A stretch of DNA of 64,000 nucleotides. It comes from Pelosinus fermentans JBW45. GTDB lineage: Bacteria > Bacillota > Negativicutes > DSM-13327. Shown here one piece after another: positions 1-11,100 of this stretch. The notes beneath the pieces were generated by a model. The model was not told the origin of the DNA. It was given only the letters and a program-made list of their open reading frames with translations, and did not search any database. Positions within the stretch are counted from its first letter, which is position 1. Each line of letters starts with the position of its first letter. The stretch covers positions 1,024,501-1,088,500 of the forward strand of contig NZ_CP010978.1 in NCBI RefSeq assembly GCF_000271665.2, read 5' to 3'. The translations under genes and the position numbers were made by a program.

Positions 1-3000
1 ATGCATCCCAGCATAATGGATTCAGCCTTACAAGCATCAATCGGCTTAATCATGAGCTATAGCGAAATAGAGCCTTCAAAACCAATTGTACCATTTGCCT
101 TACAAGAGATTGAGGTTTTTCAGAAATGCACTTCAGCTATGTGGGCTCATGTCTGTTATAGTAACGGCAGTAAACCAGGCGATAAAATACAAAAATTAGA
201 TATTGATATATGCGATGAGCTGGGAGGAATTTATGTACGATTAAAAGGCTTCTCAGCTAGAGTAATGGAGAAAGATAATATTCAGAAGGAATCAGCAGCG
301 GTTCTGGAAACGCTGATGTTCCATTCCAGCTGGATAGTAAAAGATGCCAATGCAGAAGCTGCTTTCCCGGATGATACGCAGCAGATAGTAATCTTTTGTG
401 AACCAGATGAAATGGTTAAGGAAAAAATCAAGGAAAAGATGAACAGCAATCGTTACCTTATTTTACAGTCGAATCAGGAGCAGTTAGAGGAGCGGTTCCA
501 ATCCTATGTATTTCAAGTATTTGATGAAATTCAAAATGTACTTAGAAGCAAACCTAGACACAATGTTTTAATCCAAATTGTCGTCTCAATACAAGAAGAG
601 CAGCAGCTCTTTTCTGCACTTTTTGCCTTGATAAAAACAGCTGAGCTTGAAAATCCCAAGGTATGGGGACAACTGATTGAAGTGGAATTAGGGGAGTCTT
701 GGGAAAGATTTTCGGAAAAGCTGGCAGAGAATAGTCGTTGTCCGATGGATAGGAGAATTCAATATCTGAATGGCAAACGCCGTGTTGCTGTTTGGAGGGA
801 AATAGAAAGATCCCATGAGGTTTTAACAACTCCATGGAAAGAGCAGGGAATCTATTTGATCACAGGAGGTGCAGGAGGTCTAGGGTTAATATTCGCTCAA
901 GAGATTGCACAGCAAGTTAAGAATCCGGTCATTATTTTAACTGGCCGATCTGCCCTTAATGAAGAAAAGCGTAAGAAACTGAAGAGATTGGTGGAATTGG
1001 GGGCTAAGATCGAATATAGGCAGGCCGACATAACTGATAAGAAAGCGGTTATCAGATTGATCCAAACGATTCAGGAACAATTTGGTGATCTTCATGGCAT
1101 TATTCATGCTGCTGGAGTAATCCGGGATAATTTTATTATTAAAAAGACGAAAGAAGAAATGCAGGAAGTTTTGGCTCCGAAGGTTTCAGGACTAGTGTAT
1201 TTGGATCACGCCACTAGAAATATGAAGCTGGATTTTTTCATTCTGTTTTCCTCTATATCAGGAAGTCTGGGCAATGTGGGACAGGCTGATTATGCTGTGG
1301 CCAATGACTTTATGAATGCATATGCAAGATATCGTAATGCTCTGGCAGCAGCAAAACAGCGGCAGGGTCAGACGCTTGCCATAAATTGGCCTTTATGGCA
1401 AGCGGGCGGGATGAATGTTAACGAAGCAATCGAAAAAATGATGCGAAATATGGGTATGGGAGCCATGCCTACTGCCAGCGGTCTAAGATTATTTTATTTA
1501 GGGATGAATACAGATAAGGACCAAGTGCTGGTAATGACAGGCGAGCCAGAGCGAATACAAGAAAAACTGCTTTTAACAGCATATTTCTCCCAGCCTGATA
1601 AAATCACTGCAGCATCAACTTTTACGGAAGCGGCTTATGCCAGTAATCTGCTGGACAGAATCCAATCACTTTTAATACAAATGACATCCAAGCTGCTTAA
1701 GGTCAGGATGGAAGAAATAGATAGTAACACTGAATTGAATGAATATGGTTTTGATTCTATTACATTCACCGAATTTGCAAATCAGCTCAACCAAGAGTAT
1801 AAACTTGAATTAACACCTGTTATATTTTTTGAATATCCAACTCTCAATCGTTTTGCTGAGTACTTGCTCGAAAGTTACCTAGCTGAATTTTCATCACAAT
1901 TAGCAGTGCAAAAGGATACAGATCTCAACGGATTTAAGGAACCTGAGTTTATGGCCAGTTCACCTAAAGTCATTGATAATGGCAGTCTGCTAGAGAACAT
2001 ACAGATGATTTTGATCCAAGTCGTATCGAGGTTGCTCAAAGTTAGAGCCAATGATATTGATAGGAATACGGAACTAAATGAATATGGATTTGACTCCATT
2101 ATGTATACTGAATTTGCTAATCTACTGAATCAGGAATATAAATTTGAATTAACTCCTGCTATATTCTTTGAATATTCTACCATTCAGAGTTTTGCAGAAT
2201 ATCTCACTAAAGAGTATCGCACGCTACTGGTATCACAATTTGCAGCAGCTGTGAATGTGGAACAAACCGCGATATATGTGCCCGCAGAGGGCCTGCATAC
2301 GAAAAGTTATTCTCGATTTATAAAGACAATGCCGCTGACGTTGTCCAAAGTAGATGAAAAGGATCAAGAAGCCATTGCAATAATTGGGGTCAGTGGCATA
2401 TTCCCCATGGCTAAAGATATGAATGAACTTTGGAAGAATCTTCTGGAGGATAAGGATTGTATTACAGAGATTCCTAAAAGTCGCTGGGATTGGCGAGAGT
2501 ATTATGGTGATCCTGGAAAAGACATCAATAAAACTAACATTAAGTGGGGGGGATTTATTGATGGTATAGAGGAGTTTGACCCTTTATTCTTTGGAATTTC
2601 TCCACGAGAAGCTGAATTAATGGACCCGCAGCAGCGTCTATTAATGACTTATGCCTGGAAGGCAATAGAAGATGCTGGTTACTCGGCTCAAAGTCTTTCT
2701 GGCACGCAAACAGGAATTTTCGTAGGGACTGCAAACTGCAGCGGCTATAGCGGCTTAGTATCGCTTTCTAATACAGTAATTGAAGGATATTCTGCTACAG
2801 GTACGTTGCCGTCAGTAGGTCCGAATCGGATGAGTTATTTCTTAAATATCCATGGGCCCAGCGAACCGATAGAAACGGCTTGTTCAAGTTCCTTAATAGC
2901 GATCCATCGGGCTGTGGCTGCGATAGAAAATGGAGCCTGTGAGATGGCGATTGTCGGTGGCATTAATACAATGGTAACACCTGAGAATCATATCAGCTTT

Positions 3001-6000
3001 AATAAAGCAGGTATGCTCTCAGAGGATGGACGCTGCAAGACCTTCTCCGACCAAGCCAATGGTTATGTACGAGGAGAAGGGGTAGGAATGCTGTTTCTAA
3101 AGAAGTTAAAAGATGCAGAGACAGACGGAGACCATATTTATGGGATTGTTAAAGGAACTGCTGAGAATCATGGAGGGCACGCCAATTCTTTGACAGCTCC
3201 CAATCCCAAGGCACAGGCTAAGCTGCTGGAAACTGCATATACAAAAGCAGGAATTGATCCCAGGACCGTTACCTATATTGAAGCCCATGGAACGGGCACT
3301 GAGCTTGGCGATCCTATTGAAATCAATGGACTGAAAGCAGCTTTTAAAGAGTTGTACCAAGCAACAGGAGATGATGCAGTAACAAGCAGGCATTGCGGTT
3401 TAGGTTCAGTGAAGACTAATATTGGTCATTTGGAGTTGGCAGCAGGAGTAGCAGGCGTGATCAAAGTGCTGCTGCAGCTAAAACATAAAACTCTAGTGAA
3501 AAGTCTTCATTGCGATACGATAAATCCATACATACAGCTTGCAGGCAGCCCGTTTTACATTGTGCAGGAACAGACAGAATGGAAAGCCCTGCAGGACGCA
3601 GCAGGAAAAGAAATTCCAAGACGGGGTGGAGTGAGTTCCTTTGGTTTTGGCGGTGTAAATGCTCATGTGGTAATTGAGGAATATATTCCCCGGAAGCAGG
3701 AGCCAATTACAATTAGTGATCAAAATCCAGCGCTGATTGTGCTGTCGGCCAAGAATGAGGAGCGGCTGAAAGAGCAGGTGCAGCAATTGTTGAATGCAAT
3801 TGAAGGGCAAAGATTTTTTGATAGTCATTTAGCTGATATGGCTTATACGCTTCAAGTAGGGCGTGAAGCCATGGAAGAGCGCTTGGCGATAATAGTGGGG
3901 TCCATTAAAGAACTTGAGGAAAGGTTGAAGTGTTTTATAGAAGGTCAACAAAATATAAGGGATTTATATATTGGTGAGGTCAAACGCAATAAAGAAACAG
4001 TCGCTATTTTTACAGCAGATGAAGATTTAGAAAGAATAATTGATGTTTGGGTAGCTAAAAGAAAATATAAGAAACTTTTAAATTTGTGGGTTAAAGGTCT
4101 ATCTTTTGATTGGAACAAACTTTATGACAATGCAAAACCTCAGCGAATCAGTCTACCTACTTATCCTTTTGCTAAGGAGCGCTATTGGATACCCAGTAGC
4201 GAGAGTAAAGACGTTAGCAAAAGTGTAGCACCAATGACTGTCATTCATCCGCTACTGCATCAAAATATTTCCGACTTCTCCGAGCAACGATTCAGTTCGA
4301 CCTTTACTGGTCAGGAATTTTTCTTGACTGATCATGTCGTGAAAGGCCAGCGGGTCTTGCCAGGGGTTGCGTATCTTGAAATGGCTCGAGTCGCAGTGGC
4401 GCAAGCTGCAGGAGTACTAAATGAAGATGAGAGGAAAATTCGACTAAAAAACGTGGTATGGACTCAACCTATTACAGTAAAGGAACGGCCTGTTCGGGTA
4501 AATATCGGACTTTTTCCAGAAGATGACGGAGAAATCGCTTATGAAATATATAGCCATTCTGAAACGGGTAGTGCGGAATTGGTAGTACACAGCCAAGGAA
4601 TTGCATTACTAAGTGTTATTGAGGGAGTAGAAACATTGGATATAAGAAACTTGCAGGCGGAGTGCAGTCAAAGAATTTTATCGTCTAATCAATGTTATGA
4701 GGCGTTTAGAGAGAGGGGGCTTGATTATGGTCCAGGGTATCAAGGAATTGAGAGGGTGTATGTTGGATATGATCAAGTGTTAGTGAAGATATTCTTACCT
4801 TCCTCCGTTTCATCTACTCAAGACCAATTTTTTTTGCATCCCAGTTTACTCGATTCTGCCTTGCAGGCATCGATCGGTTTTGTCCTAGATAATGATGATT
4901 TTAAACTAGCTCTTCCCTTTGCCCTGCAAGAAGTGGATATTTTAGGGGAGTGTAAATCCAATATGTGGGCATTGATTCGCTACAGTGAAGGTAGTAAAGC
5001 AGGAGATAAAGTACAAAAACTCGATATTGATTTGTGTGATGAAACAGGGCTAATTTGTTTACGGATGAAAGGTTTTTCAGCGAGAATTCTAGAAGGTAAG
5101 ATTGAAAAAATAAGGCAAAAATTAATTCCAATAGCAACTTCCGAAACCATATCCGACTCTACAAACATCTATTTGCCAAATAAAATGAAAGTTGCTTTGA
5201 TGCAGATAGTTTCCAAAGTTCTCAGGGTTAAAATTGAAAATATTGATGCTAATACTGAGTTGGAAGAATATGGATTTGATCAGATCATGTTGGGCGAATT
5301 TGCCAATAACATTAACCAGGAGTATAAGCTTGAACTGACTAATACCATATTTTTGGAATATCCAACCATCCATAGTTTGGCGGAGTATTTAGTTGTAAAA
5401 CACCAAGAATTATTTGCGGAATATTTCCAAATACAAATATCCAACGAACCTTCAAAAATAAAGGAAAAGAGCCTGGTTATAAAAATAGGAGAAGATTTGC
5501 TTCGAGAAAAAGCCACAATATACTTTAAACAGTTGCTTTCTTCTGTTATTAAATTGCCGGCACAGCGAATTGAAGCTGACGCTCCGATGGAGAGATATGG
5601 GATTAATTCAATTATGGTCATGCAATTGACCAATCAATTAGAAAAGAAATTCGGTTCGTTGTCGAAAACTTTATTTTTTGAATACCAGAACATTCAAGAA
5701 TTAACAGGGTATTTTCTGGAATCTTATCGCAGCAAATTGATTGAATTGCTAGGAATTGAGGAAAAAGCAACAGCAACTACTGAGATGTCAAACGACAATA
5801 TAGATATGACCGTATCTATAAAATCAAACATTGACACTCATAGACGTCCACGTTTTGCAGCCCTTCGTACGGAATGTAAGGAAGAAAAAAAGTCAGAAGG
5901 TCTAGACGTTGCTATCATTGGTGTTTCTGGACGTTATCCGGGGGCGAGAACTATTCAAGAATTTTGGAGAAACTTAAGAGAGGGGAAGGATTGTATCACA

Positions 6001-7887
6001 GAAATTCCTTTAGACCGATGGGATCATAGCTTGTACTATGATGAAGATAAAAACAAGCCTGGGAAAACCTATAGCAAGTGGGGAGGTTTTTTAGACGGTG
6101 TGGATCAGTTTGATCCACTCTTCTTTAACATTACCCCTCGGGAAGCAGAATTGATGGATCCTCAAGAGCGTTTGTTTTTGCAATGTGTTTTTGAAACCAT
6201 AGAGGATGCGGGATATACTCGAGAAGTCCTTAGGCATTATAAAGGATTTGGTTTAGAAGGGAATATAGGGGTTTATGTAGGGGTAATGTATGAGGAATAT
6301 CAACTCTATGGAGTTCAGGAAACCATTCAAGGTAGACCGATTGCTCTAGCAGGGAATCCATCATCAATAGCGAATCGTGTGTCTTATTTCTGTAATTTTC
6401 ATGGTCCTAGCATGGCTATAGATACCATGTGTTCTTCTTCTCTAACTGCCATTCATTTAGCTTGCCAAAGTCTTGAACGAGGTGGATGTGAACTTGCCAT
6501 TGCGGGTGGTGTGAATGTCTCCATTCACCCCAATAAATATTTGATGCTAGGACAGGGGAGGTTTGTATCAAGTAAGGGGAGATGTGAAAGTTTTGGGGAA
6601 GGAGGAGATGGTTATGTTCCGGGAGAAGGTGTTGGAGCAGTATTGCTTAAACCGTTAGCAAGTGCTATTGAAGATGGTGATCACATTTATGGAGTCATTA
6701 AAGGAACAGCCATTAATCATGGTGGGAAAACTAATGGGTATACCGTTCCTAATCTTAATGCTCAATCTGGGGTAATTGGGCAAGCTTTTAAGGAATCTGG
6801 GATTAATCCTAGGACTATTAGTTATGTAGAAGCTCATGGTACTGGTACTTCTTTAGGGGATCCCATTGAAGTAGCAGGTTTGAATAAGGCTTTCCAACAA
6901 TTTACAGATGATAAACAATTTTGTGCTATCGGATCGGCAAAGTCGAATATTGGACATTGTGAAAGTGCGGCAGGTATTGCAGGGGTAACTAAGATATTAT
7001 TACAACTTAGATATCATCAATTAGTACCTTCTTTGCATTCCAAGGTGTTAAATCCTAGCATTGATTTTAGTAATACTCCTTTTATAGTTCAGCAAGAACT
7101 AGCGGAATGGAAACGACCGTTTGTTAATGGGCACGAATATCCAAGGCGTGCTGGTATTTCATCCTTTGGCGCCGGAGGCTCAAACGCTCATATATTAATT
7201 GAAGAATATATTCTCAAGGATGAGAAGCAAATTTTGATTACAATTAATAATCAAAAACCAGCAATTATCGTATTATCAGCAAGAACTTCGGAGCAACTCA
7301 AAGAACAGGTACAGCGATTACTGGTTGCTATTCAAGAAGAAAAGTTATCTGACTTAAATCTAGCAGATATGGCTTACACTCTTCAAGTAGGTCGGGAGGC
7401 TATGAAAGAACGTTTGGCTGTGGTTGTAGAGTCAATCACAGAGTTGGAAGAAAAGTTAAAGGGTTTTATAGAAGGCCAAGATGATGATATTGAAGGTTTA
7501 TGTCGAGGACAGGTTAAACGTAATAAAAAGACGTTGGATGTTTTTGCTGCAGATGAAGATATGACAAAAACAATTGAAGCTTGGATTGAGAAAGGAAAGT
7601 TTACAAAAGTTCTAGATCTTTGGGTTAAGGGGTTGATTTTTGATTGGAATAAGCTCTATAGCAATAGCAAGCCACGACGAATTAGTTTACCTACTTATCC
7701 TTTTGCGAAGGAACGCTATTGGATTCCAGGGATTGAAAACCAGATAAAAAGTAATTCTTTATTTGTTCAAAATAAGAATCAATTTAGTGATGTTTTTTAT
7801 GACAAATTAATGGATGAAATAATAAGTGATGGCATAAGTGTTGATGTTGCTATTCAAAAAATGAAAAATACATCTCAGATAAAATAA
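1..7887 (+). CDS. Trans-AT polyketide synthase, 3' part (5' end outside window)
   Basis: Modular PKS without AT domains. The frame is open at the window edge and the first residues (HPSIMDSALQ) already lie inside a dehydratase, so the true start is upstream. Visible order: end of DH (1-90); KR (TGGAGGLG at 288-295, Tyr431); tandem ACPs (Ser586, Ser699); KS1 (about 785-1210; Cys961, His1096, His1143); DH (about 1416-1705; His1445 in HVVKGQRVLP, Asp1618, Gln1622); carrier-like domain with Gln1761 where the phosphopantetheine Ser should be; ACP (Ser1870); KS2 (about 1960-2390; Cys2144, His2279, His2319); C-terminal docking helices (about 2595-2628). Each KS is followed by the usual linker ending LPTYPFAKERYW. 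Malonyl units must come from a separate acyltransferase not in the window. The KS1 module has a DH but no KR. The processing domains for KS2 lie on the next protein, so this is a split module. The KR has Asp in the IRDN position, which suggests a B-type ketoreductase. Confidence 0.95.
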   Translation: MHPSIMDSALQASIGLIMSYSEIEPSKPIVPFALQEIEVFQKCTSAMWAHVCYSNGSKPGDKIQKLDIDICDELGGIYVRLKGFSARVMEKDNIQKESAAVLETLMFHSSWIVKDANAEAAFPDDTQQIVIFCEPDEMVKEKIKEKMNSNRYLILQSNQEQLEERFQSYVFQVFDEIQNVLRSKPRHNVLIQIVVSIQEEQQLFSALFALIKTAELENPKVWGQLIEVELGESWERFSEKLAENSRCPMDRRIQYLNGKRRVAVWREIERSHEVLTTPWKEQGIYLITGGAGGLGLIFAQEIAQQVKNPVIILTGRSALNEEKRKKLKRLVELGAKIEYRQADITDKKAVIRLIQTIQEQFGDLHGIIHAAGVIRDNFIIKKTKEEMQEVLAPKVSGLVYLDHATRNMKLDFFILFSSISGSLGNVGQADYAVANDFMNAYARYRNALAAAKQRQGQTLAINWPLWQAGGMNVNEAIEKMMRNMGMGAMPTASGLRLFYLGMNTDKDQVLVMTGEPERIQEKLLLTAYFSQPDKITAASTFTEAAYASNLLDRIQSLLIQMTSKLLKVRMEEIDSNTELNEYGFDSITFTEFANQLNQEYKLELTPVIFFEYPTLNRFAEYLLESYLAEFSSQLAVQKDTDLNGFKEPEFMASSPKVIDNGSLLENIQMILIQVVSRLLKVRANDIDRNTELNEYGFDSIMYTEFANLLNQEYKFELTPAIFFEYSTIQSFAEYLTKEYRTLLVSQFAAAVNVEQTAIYVPAEGLHTKSYSRFIKTMPLTLSKVDEKDQEAIAIIGVSGIFPMAKDMNELWKNLLEDKDCITEIPKSRWDWREYYGDPGKDINKTNIKWGGFIDGIEEFDPLFFGISPREAELMDPQQRLLMTYAWKAIEDAGYSAQSLSGTQTGIFVGTANCSGYSGLVSLSNTVIEGYSATGTLPSVGPNRMSYFLNIHGPSEPIETACSSSLIAIHRAVAAIENGACEMAIVGGINTMVTPENHISFNKAGMLSEDGRCKTFSDQANGYVRGEGVGMLFLKKLKDAETDGDHIYGIVKGTAENHGGHANSLTAPNPKAQAKLLETAYTKAGIDPRTVTYIEAHGTGTELGDPIEINGLKAAFKELYQATGDDAVTSRHCGLGSVKTNIGHLELAAGVAGVIKVLLQLKHKTLVKSLHCDTINPYIQLAGSPFYIVQEQTEWKALQDAAGKEIPRRGGVSSFGFGGVNAHVVIEEYIPRKQEPITISDQNPALIVLSAKNEERLKEQVQQLLNAIEGQRFFDSHLADMAYTLQVGREAMEERLAIIVGSIKELEERLKCFIEGQQNIRDLYIGEVKRNKETVAIFTADEDLERIIDVWVAKRKYKKLLNLWVKGLSFDWNKLYDNAKPQRISLPTYPFAKERYWIPSSESKDVSKSVAPMTVIHPLLHQNISDFSEQRFSSTFTGQEFFLTDHVVKGQRVLPGVAYLEMARVAVAQAAGVLNEDERKIRLKNVVWTQPITVKERPVRVNIGLFPEDDGEIAYEIYSHSETGSAELVVHSQGIALLSVIEGVETLDIRNLQAECSQRILSSNQCYEAFRERGLDYGPGYQGIERVYVGYDQVLVKIFLPSSVSSTQDQFFLHPSLLDSALQASIGFVLDNDDFKLALPFALQEVDILGECKSNMWALIRYSEGSKAGDKVQKLDIDLCDETGLICLRMKGFSARILEGKIEKIRQKLIPIATSETISDSTNIYLPNKMKVALMQIVSKVLRVKIENIDANTELEEYGFDQIMLGEFANNINQEYKLELTNTIFLEYPTIHSLAEYLVVKHQELFAEYFQIQISNEPSKIKEKSLVIKIGEDLLREKATIYFKQLLSSVIKLPAQRIEADAPMERYGINSIMVMQLTNQLEKKFGSLSKTLFFEYQNIQELTGYFLESYRSKLIELLGIEEKATATTEMSNDNIDMTVSIKSNIDTHRRPRFAALRTECKEEKKSEGLDVAIIGVSGRYPGARTIQEFWRNLREGKDCITEIPLDRWDHSLYYDEDKNKPGKTYSKWGGFLDGVDQFDPLFFNITPREAELMDPQERLFLQCVFETIEDAGYTREVLRHYKGFGLEGNIGVYVGVMYEEYQLYGVQETIQGRPIALAGNPSSIANRVSYFCNFHGPSMAIDTMCSSSLTAIHLACQSLERGGCELAIAGGVNVSIHPNKYLMLGQGRFVSSKGRCESFGEGGDGYVPGEGVGAVLLKPLASAIEDGDHIYGVIKGTAINHGGKTNGYTVPNLNAQSGVIGQAFKESGINPRTISYVEAHGTGTSLGDPIEVAGLNKAFQQFTDDKQFCAIGSAKSNIGHCESAAGIAGVTKILLQLRYHQLVPSLHSKVLNPSIDFSNTPFIVQQELAEWKRPFVNGHEYPRRAGISSFGAGGSNAHILIEEYILKDEKQILITINNQKPAIIVLSARTSEQLKEQVQRLLVAIQEEKLSDLNLADMAYTLQVGREAMKERLAVVVESITELEEKLKGFIEGQDDDIEGLCRGQVKRNKKTLDVFAADEDMTKTIEAWIEKGKFTKVLDLWVKGLIFDWNKLYSNSKPRRISLPTYPFAKERYWIPGIENQIKSNSLFVQNKNQFSDVFYDKLMDEIISDGISVDVAIQKMKNTSQIK
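5173..5400 (+). other. Pseudo-ACP with Gln in place of the phosphopantetheine Ser (first copy)
   Basis: Residues about 1725-1800 of the first PKS protein align along their full length with the neighbouring active ACPs. The core reads EYGFDQIM instead of EYGFDSIT, with Gln1761 replacing the Ser that carries 4'-phosphopantetheine. It sits between the KS1-module DH and an intact ACP (Ser1870) that precedes KS2. The same substitution occurs at 34001-34228 in the same local context. It cannot be a normal carrier protein. A structural, docking or partner-recruiting role is inference. Confidence 0.85.
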
Positions 7888-8107
7888 TATTTGAATCTGA
7901 ATTTTATTGGTGAGGACGAAAAGGAAAAAACACCATCATTATTAAAAAGAGGCAAAGAAGAGCTTTTTTTGTTAATGGTGGCACTTGTTAAGTTTTTATT
8001 TTTCAACAGAAATAAAATTGTAGGAATATAATGAATGACCAAAGTTTGATGTACTTGAATCATTTAGGACTTGGTCTCCAAAAGAGTACTGATATCGGGA
8101 GGGAAAT
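7888..8107 (+). promoter_or_regulatory. 220-bp gap between the first two PKS genes
   Basis: The gap holds an imperfect A/T-rich hairpin around 7929-7983 (arms CACCAT near 7932 and ATGGTG near 7976, with a T-run at 7964-7970), a TATAAT hexamer at 8027-8032 without a convincing -35, and a 26-codon ORF at 8031-8111. The stop of that ORF overlaps the ATG of the next PKS gene (ATGA). A strong GGGAGG ribosome binding site lies at 8098-8103. The other PKS junctions are 19 bp or overlapping, so this gap is unusually long. Attenuation or an internal promoter is possible but unproven. Confidence 0.35.
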
Positions 8108-11100
8108 ATGAGAGATTTTTTACAATATATTTTGTGTGAAGTAAAAAGTAAGAGATTATCAAAAATAGATGGGATAAATTTGATTCGTCAATTTCAAACT
8201 CAAATTAGTTCTAATAAGCCCGACTTTCTTCATCCTTTCCTACATGAGAATACATCTGACTTTTCGGAACAGCGATTCAGTTCGACCTTTACAGGTCAAG
8301 AGTTTTTTTTAGCGGATCATGTAGTAAAAGGACAACGAATTTTGCCTGGAGTGGCCTATCTTGAGATGGTCAGAGCGGCGGTAGAACAGGCAGTCAGAGG
8401 TATAAAAGAAGGTGAACTCAGGATTCGACTTAAAGATGTGGTTTGGTCTCGACCGATTGCAGTTGGAGAACATCCTTTAGATGTGCATATTGGACTATAT
8501 CCGGAAGAGAATGGAGAGATTACTTATAAGATCTATCGTAAGGCTATAACAGATGATGTAGAGGCTGTAGTACACAGTCAAGGTGCAATAATACTAACTC
8601 CAATTACAGAGGTTCCAGTAGTTGATCTCAAGAGTATTCAGTCTGAATGCAGCCAACGTAGTTTGAGTTCCAGCCAATGTTACGAGGCTTTTAAGGCAAT
8701 GGGACTTGATTATGGTCCGGGGCATCAAGGAATTGAGAAGGTATATATAGGGCAAGGCCAAGTACTGGCAAAACTGTCATTGCCTTACTCAATTGTCCAT
8801 ACGCAAGATCAATTTGTCCTGCATCCTAGTTTGATGGATGCAGCCCTGCAGGCGTCAATTGGTTTAATTGGCGTAGATACTTTCAAGCTAGCATTACCCT
8901 TTACGCTACAGGAACTTGAGATTTTTTATAGATGCACGCCCAATATGTGGGCATTCATTAGATATAGTAATGACAGCAACGCAGAAGATAAAGTACAAAA
9001 ATTTGATATCGATGTATGTGATGCAAATGGGAGAGTCTGTGTTCGGATGAAGGGCTTTATCGCACGAATTATAGAATGGGAAGTAAATCCGGGAAGATTC
9101 AGTGAAAATTTAGGGACTTTACTTCTCGAGGCTATATATATAGAACGGGGTGTAGTTCAAGGCGCTATAGAGCCTGACTATACTCAACATCTGGTATTAC
9201 TTTGTGAACTAGGTGGAGTTTCTCGGAAAAGCATTGAAAGTCAAATGAATGGGGTACAATGTCTCATATTGCAAGCTGAGCAAGAGGCAATCGGAGAACG
9301 GTTTCAAATCTATGCAGTCCAAGTATTTGAGCAAATTCAACGGATTCTTAAAGACAAATCAAATAGCAAGGTGCTAATTCAGATTGTGGTTTTAGGTCAA
9401 GGGGAACAGCAAGTTTTTAATGGGTTCTCTGGAATGTTAAAAACCGCTCAGCTTGAGAATCCTAAAATCAGTGGGCAAGTGATTGAAATGGAATCAAATG
9501 AAGATAGTGAACAAATAGTGAAAAAGTTGAAGGAAAATAGTTGTAGCCCAATAGACAATCAGATTCGATATAAGGATGGGAAAAGATGGACAATTGGCTG
9601 GAATGAAATAGAGGACTTGCAAGAAATAGTGAAAACCCCCTGGAGAAGTCTGGGGGTCTATTTAATTACGGGCGGAGCGGGTGGATTAGGATTTATTTTT
9701 GCACAAGAAATAGTGAGAAATGTAAAGAATATAACTCTAATTTTAACAGGACGATCTCCGCTTAATGAGAAAAAACAAGCCCAAATTAAAGAACTAGAAG
9801 AATTAGGTGCCCAGGTGAAATACAGGCAGGTCGATGTGACTGACAAGAAAGCAGTTACTGGCTTGATCCAAAGTATTGAGGCGGATCATGGAAATCTTAA
9901 TGGCATCATCCATAGTGCAGGAATAGTTCGAGATAATTTTATTATCAAAAAGTCCAAGGAGGAGCTGCGAGAGGTACTAGATCCTAAGGTAAGTGGACTT
10001 GTAAATTTAGATGAAGCAAGTAAGGACGTGGGACTTGATTTTTTTATTCTTTTTTCGTCCATGGCAGGGAGTATAGGCAATCCAGGGCAGGTTGACTACG
10101 CCACTGGTAATGCCTTTATGGACGCTTATGCGAAGTACCGCAATGTATTGGTGGCTGAAAAAAAACGGCAAGGACAAACTTTATCTATTAACTGGCCTCT
10201 GTGGAAAGATGGTGGAATGCATGTGGATGTAGAAATTGAAAAGTTAATGTTGAAAAATATGGGCATTATTCCTATGCAGACTTCAACTGGTATTCTGGCT
10301 TTGTATCAATCTCTTACTTATGGCAAGGAACATGTAATGGTGATGGAAGGCAATAAGAAACGGATGATGGAAAGAATACTTTCTATTACGAGTAGTCCTG
10401 CCGTTGTTCAACTTGAAAAGGAGTATGGAATATCTAATTTGCAAGTAAATTCAGGACTGCTTCGAGAAAAAACTTTGCATCAATTAAAAGTATTATTTGG
10501 AGAAATCACTAAGTTAGGTATAGAAAGGATTGATCCCGATGAGCCCTGGGAACGATATGGGATTGATTCAGTTATCATGATTCAGATTATTCAGAAACTT
10601 GTTGACGTCTTTAAAAACTTAACAAAAACTTTATTGTTCGAGTATCAGACTTTAGCAGATTTAGCAGATTATCTTCTTGCAGACTATCGGCAGGAATGTA
10701 TTCAATGGACTAAGCTCGGAGAGAAAGGGCAAGTAGTAGTGGAAGCATCTTTGGACGCGAAGGGGGCAGCACCGACTCCAGTAAAGGCAAGAGGTAAGTG
10801 GATACAAAATCAGCAAAAGGATAAAAACGTTAAGGAGTTAAAACAGCAAGACGACATTGCAATTGTGGGAATAAGCGGGAAATTTCCAATGGCCGAAGAT
10901 GTACATGATTTTTGGAAAAATCTTGTAGAAGGCAAGGATTGTATTACGGAAATTCCTAAAGAGCGTTGGGATTGGCAAGAGTATTATGGAGATTCTGTGA
11001 AAGAAGCCAATAAAACAAATATCAAATGGGGCGGCTTTATTAACGGAGTAGATGAGTTTGATCCCTTATTTTTTGGAATTTCCCCTAAAGAAGCCGAACT

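Noticed and set aside
1660-2220. Tandem ACPs as a beta-branching (HMG-CoA synthase type) site
   Set aside because: The Trp expected a few residues after the Ser in such ACPs is absent (DSITFTEF, DSIMYTEF), and no HMGS or enoyl-CoA hydratase gene is in the window.
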